Below the pieces are notes generated by a model. It was not told the origin of the DNA and ran no database searches. It saw nothing but the letters and a program-made list of their open reading frames with translations. From Sphagnum compactum (lineage: Eukaryota > Bryophyta > Sphagnopsida > Sphagnales): a DNA stretch of 64,000 nt. Where the stretch lies: assembly GCA_965153455.1 (NCBI GenBank), contig OZ234503.1, positions 15,629,118 to 15,693,117 on the forward strand, written 5' to 3'. Positions 46,230 through 55,464 of this stretch are shown here, piece by piece (the first letter of the stretch is position 1; each line of letters opens with the position of its first letter). The translations under genes and the position numbers were made by a program.

Positions 46230-47600
46230 ATGAGCTCTACTTTGCTAGCCAACATCATGACTCAGTATTCCCTGTTGCGTCCAGAGGGTGTTAACAGAAA
46301 CTCAATATGAAGATCTTTATATAATTTTTTGCTCAGATTTATGAGCAAATTATCAGATGCTTATCTATCACACCCACTGCTGGGAGCTTATGATTTCATA
46401 GGAGTGAGTTACAAGTTACGACCAGTCAAGTGACGGTCTGATAACAACACTCCCAAAAAGTTATTTCCACAATCATTCAAGTCACAATGATTGCAGAGGA
46501 AAGTGCTTCACAGAAACACCTTGAATGTGACCATCATGACAGAATGAGTGCAAGGCTATAACCATATGAATGTCACTCACAAAGTCTCATAGACCATTAT
46601 CACCTTCATCATGAATGAAATTGATAGCTATCATGATTCCCCAACCACTGACTCCTATCGGCTCCTGACTGCGGCTGGTAAGATATTTACATAATAAGCT
46701 CCCCAACATTTAAGCAAACAATTGTTTGAAAATCTGCATCCTGAGTTTCGTTGTCACAATTCTAGACACTTTCAAAAGCAACAAGAAGACTCAGTCATTA
46801 TGTTGTACTAGCACCCTAAGAGACATAGCGAATAAAACCAAGTCAATATAGTATCCTCAATGAAGCTGCTACCAGCTACGATGCAACAAGATTGTGAGAG
46901 TAAGCTTCTCATGTCATTTTAGCTTGTCCCTGTACTTGTCATCTTAGCCTAAGGCATGTAGGGAGACTTGTCCTCTACAAGCAAGCATCTATGCTTAATG
47001 GCATAGAGAGAGACCTGGAAAGGAGGTACTGGTTGGTCCCTCTTATACACCTCAACTTATCCTTAAAGCACATCACTGGTGAATACTTAGATGTTAGATG
47101 CCATACATCAACGTTTGCCACAAGATTGCCAGCATATTGATCATTGTACTTTATAGTATGATCCAAAAGGTCACACAATCAATAATACACCATGACAAAC
47201 TTTTCTTTCTGTTTCTGTCTCCTCTCAAATTGGATGGAATCTTCACAAATGCCTGTTAAAACTGTAAAACTTCCTAGTTATGAAATTGGAAAGAAATCTC
47301 CACAACAACAATTGGATGATAATGTGTGAATGATTCCATTCATAAAATTATGAGTCACCCACAAAGTGTCAGACCATCACTTTCATCATGAATAACAGTG
47401 ATGAGCTGCCATGACTACCCACTGACTTCATGAGCTCCCTAATGGTGGCAGAGGTGAGTGTAAAATAATCTGCCCAAGATTTTGTGCAAACCATTCTGCG
47501 AAATCTAGTTCTGTTGCATTTCCAAAAGCAATGGGAAGACTCAATCGTGATGATGACTAGCAGTCAAGAGATTCATACTACCACTCTCATGACCAGATGA
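46230..47600. repeat. Cluster of a dispersed repeat (also in an HDA2 intron)
   Basis: Blocks such as CACAAAGTNTCAGACCATCA, CTTTCATCATGAATAACAGTGA, CCCACTGCTGGGAGCTTATG and AGCAATGGGAAGACTCA occur two or more times here (46.25-46.7 and 47.33-47.56 kb). They recur in the opposite sense at 58,590-58,850, inside intron 6 of the deacetylase gene. The sequence is non-coding. It is probably fragments of one transposable-element family, with no termini resolved. Confidence 0.5.
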
Positions 47601-48510
47601 TCTATGTTGAAAGGCAGAAGGCAAGATAGACTTTCTGTGGTTTAAGACCTACTACTACAAAGCAATGGACCCTCTTTAGCAAGAGCAGGAAATCAGCAAG
47701 GGATAGGAACATATGGGGCACAAAAAAAGTACAAATATTTTGCTACAACTAGTACCAGAATAAAAGAAAAGAGATCTAAACACACAAATGGGATCATCAT
47801 CCACAGAAATCAAAAGAGTGGAAACCAGATACGGCAACATCAGGTCACACTGCATGGAGGAGAAGGCCACCTCCAGAAATGTTGATGTGAACATAGCTGC
47901 TCCTGAAATCTTTCAAGGCACTGCATGTCATGCCTGAGAGCAGAGCAAGACCAACAACAGATGAGTTTCAAAAACAAAGTGAGAATCCAGCTGCAGTAGC
48001 AAGGAGAAGAACAGTTTTATGCTGTGTACTTCCCTGTGCAACAACCATCCTACAAAAGATCTGCTCCTTTGGTTAGTAAGACAGAAGAGGTGGAAAAGAG
48101 CAGGACATGATATATAGGATGGATCAATGGATCAGTGAATCAATTCAATATACAGACAGACTCAATAACACGCTCTCTGTGTGTGTCTCATCTGCCCAAC
48201 ACAGTTTGACAAACTGACAAGGTACTTTGCACAAGTGAAATCAGACATTCCAATTTCAACAAGGCAAGACCTAGAACATAGTAGGAAAGAAGCAGGAGAC
48301 AGACAGAGACAGGGCTGATCTCTGCCACTACATCCAAAGTATGTACATACTCAAGAGTGTAAAATGAAGGCCACAATGTTCTGCACCATATTGAGATCAA
48401 GCCTTCTTCTTCAACAGCCCAATATACACCACTAACCAGGAAAAGGGTTTTTTGGGATCCATGGTTGGGTGGCTGGAGCTCCACCAACATCTGTGGTGAT
48501 TGATTATACA
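47600..48510 (-). other. 3' flank of the F-box/kelch gene
   Basis: No additional exon or domain. The part next to 48,510 is probably the 3' UTR of the gene ending there. A minus-strand open frame at 48,188-48,514 overlaps the stop region but has no coding signature. Confidence 0.35.
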
Positions 48511-50049
48511 TCACAAATCAAGAACCTGACATGTGACTAACTCGACAGGGCCAAAGTTTGCAGTAGCGATGGATTTCCACCCATGTTCTGCCTCTGCACT
48601 CTCATGGGAAGAAAGATCATTGCTTCTGCAGTTGTTGTTGTTGTTGTTGTTGTTGTTGTGGTCTGCTAAGTCAGCTCGTAGGACAGTCACATTGTCATTG
48701 ATGTCTTTAGTTATCACATGCAGCTTGTTGTGGAATCCCGCAAGAAGGTAAGGAGATTCAGAATCTGTGACATCCAACAGAATTGGAACCTTCTTGAGTA
48801 CCACCTTCCAAGAATCCTGACTAGCATCATACACTTTGATCTTGCTGCCATCAACGGAGCTTGTAGGATCCAGAGCATATAATTCTCCATTCACAACAAC
48901 ACTCAATTTGGTGCCAGCTTGACGGGCAGGCCAATCCTCACCCATTCCTTGGGGCATCTCCACCCATACATTCAGCTTCGGATCAAACATTTCCCCACCC
49001 ACATCCACAAAGAATGGCCACGAATAGAGGCTTTGTGGTACACACAACTGACCCTCGAATGACGCCATCCCTGTTGCAATAGGCTTCAGCATGTCTGCAA
49101 GGAAGGCTGATGGCGGAACCTGTGCCCTCCTGAAGGGCATACTAGGGATAGATTGCCAAGAATCAGATTTGGGATCATACACTTCAGCGGATCGCAAAGG
49201 AGTGAGACCACCCCGTCCTCTGTCAACTCCTCCAATCGCATACAGCTTGTCGCCTAACACGCCCGTCTTACAATATGCCCTTGCAGACTCCATGGCTGCA
49301 GCTTCCGCCCATGAATTAGTGCGGGATTCGTACCTCCACACGGATCTCATAGCACAAGCCCTGGAAAATCCACCCAAAACATAGAGGCAACCATCGATAG
49401 CCCCCGCCGAGCAACCACAAAACGGCGTCCTGTCCAAGAAGCCTTTCCGTCTAAACCACCCCGTAAACAAACCGGAGATCCGAATGCCACGAGAAGGACC
49501 CGTAGGAATCCACCAACCCCAAGATTTCTCCTGCGACGATGAGGAGGAGGAGGAGGAGGAAGAAGAAGAGGAAGAGGAGGAAGAAGAAGAAGAAGCAGAA
49601 GAATCCAACTCCCGATGCATCATCATCAAATCCGGCATCACCGGCAACTTCCGCCACTTACCATCAACAGGATCCAACGCATGCCAAGCCAACCTATCTT
49701 CATCATCCTTCACCAAAACATACAACCATTCCTCCGTCAATCCAACCTCCTTCCGCAAATCGAAAAACTCATTCGTAACCAACATCTGGTTCCACTTCTT
49801 ACACACACATCTCAAAAGCGGATGCACACGGCGCGGAACCCGTGCCAAGATCATCAAAGCCACTTCCTCAGGAAGCCCTGGAATAAGCACCGCAGTCTTC
49901 TTCTCTTGCTCATGGCGAACGTCCGTAGAAGAAGACAACGACAACAAACGCTGCCGTTTACTACTACTCTCCGCAAGCACACCACCCGTGTATCGCTCTC
50001 CTTGCACCTGCTCCTCCTGGCATCTACCGAAGCTCATTAACTGCCCCAT
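48511..50049 (-). CDS. F-box/kelch-repeat protein, At1g22040-type
   Basis: Single-exon frame of 512 residues. The ATG at 50,049 (MGQLMSF) is preferred to the GTG four codons upstream because the related Arabidopsis protein starts the same way. An F-box at about residues 54-96 (LIPGLPEEVALMILARVPRR) would bind SKP1/ASK in an SCF ubiquitin ligase. Next come the conserved EEWLYVLVKD block and kelch blades (LYVLGGFSR, LYAIGGVDRGRGG, AEVYDPKSDSW, ELYALDP) at about residues 215-420, the likely substrate-binding propeller. Highly conserved islands include KPIATGM and SLYSWPFFVDVGGE. Two homopolymer tracts stand out: about 25 Ser before the propeller and nine Asn near the C-terminus, both from trinucleotide expansions. 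The substrate is unknown. Confidence 0.9.
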   Translation of the reverse strand: MGQLMSFGRCQEEQVQGERYTGGVLAESSSKRQRLLSLSSSTDVRHEQEKKTAVLIPGLPEEVALMILARVPRRVHPLLRCVCKKWNQMLVTNEFFDLRKEVGLTEEWLYVLVKDDEDRLAWHALDPVDGKWRKLPVMPDLMMMHRELDSSASSSSSSSSSSSSSSSSSSSSQEKSWGWWIPTGPSRGIRISGLFTGWFRRKGFLDRTPFCGCSAGAIDGCLYVLGGFSRACAMRSVWRYESRTNSWAEAAAMESARAYCKTGVLGDKLYAIGGVDRGRGGLTPLRSAEVYDPKSDSWQSIPSMPFRRAQVPPSAFLADMLKPIATGMASFEGQLCVPQSLYSWPFFVDVGGEMFDPKLNVWVEMPQGMGEDWPARQAGTKLSVVVNGELYALDPTSSVDGSKIKVYDASQDSWKVVLKKVPILLDVTDSESPYLLAGFHNKLHVITKDINDNVTVLRADLADHNNNNNNNNNCRSNDLSSHESAEAEHGWKSIATANFGPVELVTCQVLDL

Positions 50050-50250
50050 CCCATTCTGCACTCACAGAAGAGGAGAGGAGAAGAGAAGAGATAATAAACA
50101 CACAGCGTTTCTTCAGCTTCTCTTCTTTCTCCTGCAACGCGATCGCGTCTCCTTCCGCCTTGTCCGCGCGCGTGCGTTCGTGCGTGCGGACGCGCTCGCT
50201 CATGAGCTTCTCCCTATTTCGTCGTCTCCGTCAACGATGATGTGAACGTG
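50050..50250 (-). promoter_or_regulatory. CpG-rich leader/promoter region of the F-box/kelch gene
   Basis: Upstream of the ATG on the minus strand lies a purine/pyrimidine-biased leader (GAGAGGAGAAGAGAAGAGAT on the plus strand), then a CpG-rich block with GCGCGCGTGCG and GTGCGTGCGGACGCG near 50,165-50,195. This is unlike the AT-rich surroundings and fits a promoter/5' UTR. No TATA box was identified. Confidence 0.35.
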
Positions 50251-50289
50251 GCCAGATTTTTATATGTGGTTCAAGTAGTTAGCCAAAAA

Positions 50290-50400
50290 TATATAAGGAT
50301 TTTTTTTAAAAAAACTTTCATATTTTATTAATAGCCAGATATACCTAAATCAGCTTATGGATGATTGCCAGCTGGACTACATCCAAAAATTGAAAAAAAA
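50290..50400 (-). repeat. Fragment of the AGCCAAATTTGGCT dispersed repeat family (reverse)
   Basis: TAATAGCCAGATATACC, then CTTATGGATGATTGCCAGCTGG and ACATCCAAAAATTGAAAAAA, match the reverse copies at 20.4 and 54.05 kb. Confidence 0.4.
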
Positions 50401-50404
50401 AGAA

Positions 50405-51400
50405 GTAAGCAATTTGGAATAATTTCTCTAATATCTAATGCAGACATTTGAAAGATTTTTAAATTTAGGTTAATTATGTTAATTTGATTGCGAGAAAATT
50501 TGGAATAATTTCTTTAATCTCCGTTTTTAGACATTCAAGGTGTTTGTCAATTAGGATAATTATGTTAATCTTGATTGCAAATGAATTTCAAATAATTATT
50601 ATAATTTGCAATCATTCCAAGTGTTTTCTCAATTAGGGTAATTATGTTAATCCTGATTGCAAAAACAAATTGGAATAAGTTCTTTAATCTTTGTTTTCAA
50701 ACATTCAAATTGTTTGTTGATTGGGGTACACTTGTGTTAATCTCAATGGTAAACAAGTTTGGAATAATTCCTTAAATTTTTGTTTCCCAACTTTCAACGT
50801 GTTTGTTGATTAGGTCAATTATGTTAATTCATAATTGCAAACAAGTTTTGGAATAATTTCTCTAATCTTTTTGTTGCAAACTTTCAAAATGTTTTCTTGA
50901 TTAAGGAAATTATGTTAATCCCAATTCCGAAAAAAAATTGGAATAATTTTTCTAATCTTTTTTTTGCAAACTTTCAAAATGTTTTCTTGATTAAGCTAAT
51001 TATGTTAATCCCAATTCCGAAAAAAAATTGGAATAATTTTTCTAATCTTTTTTTTCTCAAACTTTCAAATGTTTTCTTGATTACGCTAATTATGTTAATC
51101 CCAATTCCAAACAATTTTTTGAATAAAATCTATTATCTTTGTTTGTAGACATTCAAATGTTTTGTTTATGTTTACTAGGAAATTATGTTAATCCTCATTA
51201 TGAACAAATTTGGATTACTTTCTCTAAATTTTATTTGCAAAATTTCAAATGTTTCGATGATTAACATGATGATGTTAATCGTAATTATCCTAATTACAAA
51301 TTTTTTTCGAATAATTGTTACTATATCGATTTGTATACATGCAAAGGTTTTGTTGATTAAAGTAATATTGTTAATCTTGATTCCAAACATATTTAGAATA
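50405..51400. repeat. 90-bp satellite-like array, about 11 units
   Basis: AATTATGTTAATCNNNATT recurs about every 90 bases (near 50,472, 50,560, 50,640, 50,733, 50,818, 50,908, 50,998, 51,089, 51,181, 51,273 and 51,366). Each copy is followed by AAANTTGGAATAATTNCTNTAATC and then GTTTTCTTGATTA-like sequence. The three units around 50,880-51,090 are nearly identical, the outer ones diverged. The long open frames over this array are by-products of its period, which is a multiple of three. Confidence 0.75.
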
Positions 51401-53090
51401 TAAAAAATAAGTCCCCAAAAACGAGTGGCAATTGATAAATAAATATATATTTAAAACATTTTAGAATCCATTATCAATGGTACATATTGAGCAAGTTTCA
51501 AAAGAAATACAATGTCATGGAGATGAGCCTTAGTTTAGTTTGAAGTGCCAAACTTGTAAGGAAAAATTACAAAATGAAGTAGGTTTTGGATATATGTAGA
51601 ATATCGACATGTACATTGTACATTCATGATGGTAGGCTTTACAAAGAATAATTTCCAGGAAATGCTGATTTACACCTCAATTTCACACCTCCACTAAGAA
51701 TTAGGGTTCTTCATAGCCTTCTCACTTTTCTTTTTCATCCCAATTTTGTGGGATTTTTTAATTATTCGTCCATTAGTAGAGTGGTTGCATGTTTTACATC
51801 GGATGAAACCCATGAAGGGGGAATCTATGAGAATTTGTACACACATTTGAATCCAGATTACAATAATACCTTAGTAGTTTTGACATAAATTAAATTATTT
51901 TTTAATTTGTCAAAATTTTCGAAAAAAGTTAATTATGGTGTCAAAGTCTAAACTTTGGTCATTTTGGAAGGAGGACATTAAAGGCCATTTTAGCCAAGGG
52001 TCCAAGGATCAAAAACTCAAAAACCAATTTGAAGCAAATTGAACCTTGAATTGGATCTTTTTTCACATTAAATTTTGTTTTTTTCTTTTAAGTACGATGA
52101 TTGAGGTTCAATATTAAAAATGTGTGATTAACATGTGAAAGAAATAAGTTAACTTTTGGTTTTTTTTTTTTAATGATTTTTTAATTTTTTTGTTTCCACT
52201 TCCATTTTGTGCATTTGGAAGGGCTGAAAATGCTCTCATTCTAACAACCACCTTGCAAGGATTCACAAAACCAACCATGTTAATTCTAGAATTAATCAAA
52301 AAATGGGGGAGCTAGTGTGCTCTCAACAATGTCCTCAATCCATAAATGCGTTTTTCATTTTCGTAAAATTTAAGCAACAAGAATAAAAGAAAACAATGAA
52401 AAAAAAACAGAAAATGAAGAAATGAACAACGTTGAACCCTAGCTTACACGTGGGCTCTCCAAACCATGAGCTCTTCTAAACTATTTTTTTTTGGTCTAGA
52501 CCAATTGGTCTTCCCTCCAAAACGATGTCATGTAAGTTAAATCACAATTTGATTTGTCTTGATCTTGGACCCTTGTCTCTTGGGACCAATTTAAATCTTT
52601 TGACCAATAAGAATGCTCAATTTCATTGGATCTTGCTCCTTGGACCCTTGTCTAAAATGACCCTTACTCTTGAGGAAATGTCATAGTTTTCATAAAGTGT
52701 AGGTTTAATCAACATGGTCATTTCAAAGTCAAGACAAATTGTAAGGTGGATTGGAAATAAACCACAAACACAAAATGCAACAATGAACTACACAACCTAT
52801 TCCAAATGTTTCATGCATTAACAAAGAACACAATAGAATTGCAAAAGATGACTCCAACAACTCCAATACTTTCCATGCAACAATATAAAACACAAATGAT
52901 AAAAAAACAAGGAACAAAAACTTTACCTTCAAAATCAAAATGCATGAATTGGACGTCAAGGTCATGCAATTTATGCTTGGAGTCGACAACTACATTATAA
53001 TTATAAAAGACTTCAATAACAAAAAACCTTCAATGTCAATGATTTACGAGTTGTTTGTTTTGTTGCTTGCAAGTAGTGGAACACATGATT
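51400..53090. other. AT-rich spacer, no gene seen
   Basis: No exon with splice sites, domain or RNA gene recognised. Phrases around 51,960-52,060 and 52,555-52,680 share words (GGACCCTTGTCT, GGACCAATT, TTGGATCTT) and may be remnants of one repeat. Confidence 0.4.
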
Positions 53091-53091
53091 A

Positions 53092-53405
53092 GCTTCACAA
53101 TGATCATTTCAAGCATCACCATCAACCAAAAACAATTAACAAGCCTTGTCACGCAAAGTTTGAAAAGAGTTTAATAATAGAAAACCACAACCATCCCAAA
53201 CAAAAATGATTGTTGAAGGTTTTAAAAAACATAATAACATTTAACCTATTCCACAATGGCCATTTGCAGCATCAACATCAACCAATAATGATTAAAAAAT
53301 GTTGTATGTTGTCGTTCAAAGCTTGAGAAACGTTCAACAATTGAAAACCACAATAATTGCAAATGCAAACAATTGTTAAAAGTTTGAGATAACAATTGAG
53401 CACTA
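53092..53405. repeat. Tandem duplication, unit about 155 bp
   Basis: TTCACAATGATCATTTCAAG with CATCACCATCAACCAA at 53,095 is repeated as TCCACAATGGCCATTTGCAG with CATCAACATCAACCAA at about 53,250. The following blocks (TTGAAAAGAGTTTAATAATA, AAAACCACAA, TTGTTGAAGG) keep their order in the second unit. Confidence 0.5.
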
Positions 53406-54029
53406 ACTTTGCAAATGTTGGAAAGAAAAATGTAAAATGAAAAGTTAAACCCCAAACCCTAAATAGGGGTTAGGTAGAATAGTTAAGTTTCAAAGTTTTT
53501 TTGGTTTTAGGTAGGGTTAGGTTTTAAGGTATATTTGGGTAATAAGTAATTTGTATATGTATAGACCCTATTTACCTTAATAACTATAAACACAATCTTT
53601 AAAATATATTAGCCCCATATATGCATAAATCAAACACATGCAAAATGGGTATGAATAGGTTTTCAAAAATCCCTACATGTGGAAAAGGGGTATGCATAAA
53701 TTTATGGTATATCAATTTTGAGAAAATAAGGTTACGTTATATCAACCCTATATAAACTTGACAAGTACATGTGGGTAAAATATATAATTGCATAACACTA
53801 TTCATTATGTGACAAGCCACTTGCTCGTTGTAACAAAGCTTAATTATAGGGTTTTAAAGGGCAAATTTCACCATAGTGGTGATTTGTTTTTGGAATTGGT
53901 CACATAAAATTATTTTTTTCCAGGTTTTCTAGTTGTCAGATTTCAAGAAAAAATAAATTGAAAAACACCAGATTTTTGTACTGAGTTCTAGTAATGCATT
54001 AGATAATAATATAGAAGAATTTTTTTTTA

Positions 54030-54135
54030 AATTCTTTCCATTCATTTCTTGTTTGTAGCCATATTTATTTTATTCATCTTATGGATGATTTCTACTTCAG
54101 CTACATCACAAAATTGCGGGGAAAAAAGAAAAAAG
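54030..54135 (-). repeat. Fragment of the AGCCAAATTTGGCT dispersed repeat family (reverse)
   Basis: TGTAGCCATATTTATTTTATTC, CTTATGGATGATTTCTACTTCAG and CTACATCACAAAATTG match the end of the reverse copy at 20.4 kb. It lies just downstream of the tRNA gene. Confidence 0.4.
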
Positions 54136-54214
54136 AAAAAAGAGAGAAAAAAGGGCACTGCCCAAAGCAAATGAAGAGGGTACAACACATATAAAATGCA
54201 AAAACTAACTGTGT

Positions 54215-54286
54215 AGGAGGCAACCGGGGTCGAACCGGTGACCTATCGGACTGCAGCCGATTGCTCTACCACTGAGCTATACCTCC
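54215..54286 (-). tRNA. tRNA-Cys (anticodon GCA)
   Basis: Read on the minus strand, a complete 72-nt cloverleaf forms: acceptor GGAGGTA/TGCCTCC (one G-T pair), D-arm GCTC-AGTGGTA-GAGC, anticodon stem ATCGG/CCGAT with loop CTGCAGT, variable AGGTC, and a perfect T-arm ACCGG-TTCGACC-CCGGT. The discriminator base is T, as expected for Cys. There is no intron. Internal A- and B-boxes are intact and a run of five T (54,200-54,204 on the plus strand as A) follows as a Pol III terminator. Nuclear rather than plastid type, judged by the T-arm. Confidence 0.95.
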
Positions 54287-55464
54287 AAATTACTGGTGCT
54301 GTTATCCCTTCTACAGCGCACTTTATCATAATTTATATTTATTTTTTCTTGGAAGTTGGAATCCAAGAAAACCTGAGAAGATTGTTCCCTTTTTTCGGTT
54401 TTTTGCAAGGAAGCCACACTTTGATTGGCCCATCACAAAAAAAAACTTATTGGCACATGATTAGACATGTCTCAAGACTGGTATTTTTGGATCACAAATT
54501 TTGTGAATCCTTGAGAAGATTTGGTCTTTTTGTTGGATCACAAATAGAATATGAAGATTGTCTCAGAAGATGATTTGGGTCTTCCTGGAATCACACATTT
54601 TCAGAGAGTTGAGTGCAATCGATACTTACATTGATGAGAATTATACCCACTTCTGTTGTCCAGAGGTGGTGGTGCGGACTGATAGTGGTGGCAAGAGGAA
54701 TTCACAAGATGCACTGTTCTTCTTCTTCTCTCTGGTAGAACATTTGCTATAAAATGAAAACTGATGAGATGGGTTCTGGCATGGTGGGGAGTGCAAAAAG
54801 AAATTCGCAGATTCAAGGAAACCTGATGAGAGATTGATGAGAAAGTATTGGAAGAGAGAGGAGCATAGATTTGTCAAGTTTTGGAAGTGGAGAGACGAGA
54901 CGAGCCCTTCTTTTTCTTCTTCTTCTTCTTACTACTACATACTCTTTGGCTTATGATTTTGCATATCTTGCTTGACAAATACCCCAATTAAGTGACAAGA
55001 AAATCGGCCCTCTGTCTGATGGGATCTAACTTGCAATGTTCGTGTATGCATCTGTGATTGGATTTAAACTTCAGGGAAACAAAAGCACACTCGTGGCTGC
55101 TGCTGGTCGAGAGGAGGAGGAAGAGGAGTTTGCAACAGAAGCAAATCACCAACACTCAAAGAGAAGCGCATTGCGACGATTGTTCTCATCCATCAGATTG
55201 CATTTCATCTGGTTAGCTCATACTCATCCTATCTCACCATTTCGTAACATTTCATCCATGACACCAATTTCATCATCTGATTGACGACGATAAATTAACT
55301 AGTTGATTAATCCTAATTAATTTAGTGCTTTCCCTAATTAATTGGGCCCTAATTGTGTTTCCCAGGCCCAGCAGAAGAGGCAGCTATGGAGTGATGGCGC
55401 CCTCAGTAGTGAGAGGTTTTGTTCATTGGAGAGAGAGAGACAGAGGAGGCAGCGAGAGGAGACG
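54287..55464 (+). other. Upstream region and possible 5' exon of the deacetylase gene
   Basis: A TTC microsatellite lies at about 54,906-54,930. A frame at 55,036-55,200 with GREEEEEEFATEANHQHS ends at a donor-like ATCTG/GTTAGC, and TGTTTCCCAG at about 55,355-55,364 could be its acceptor. This could be a 5' UTR exon or an upstream coding exon. The frame before 55,465 is open but has no ATG of its own. Confidence 0.35.

Noticed and set aside
50050-50061. GTG at 50,061 as the F-box/kelch start
   Set aside because: The ATG four codons later gives MGQLMSF, which matches the start of the related Arabidopsis protein.
49484-50245. A 253-residue plus-strand open frame
   Set aside because: It is antisense to the start of the conserved F-box/kelch gene and is driven by the GAG/GAA tract and codon bias of the opposite strand.
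50405-51400. CRISPR-like regular spacing
   Set aside because: The whole 90-bp unit is repeated, with no unique spacers, and the context is a plant nuclear genome.
50897-51403. Open frames with repeated LIMLIPIPKKNWNN-like motifs
   Set aside because: They are by-products of a 90-bp satellite whose period is divisible by three. No start context or domain.
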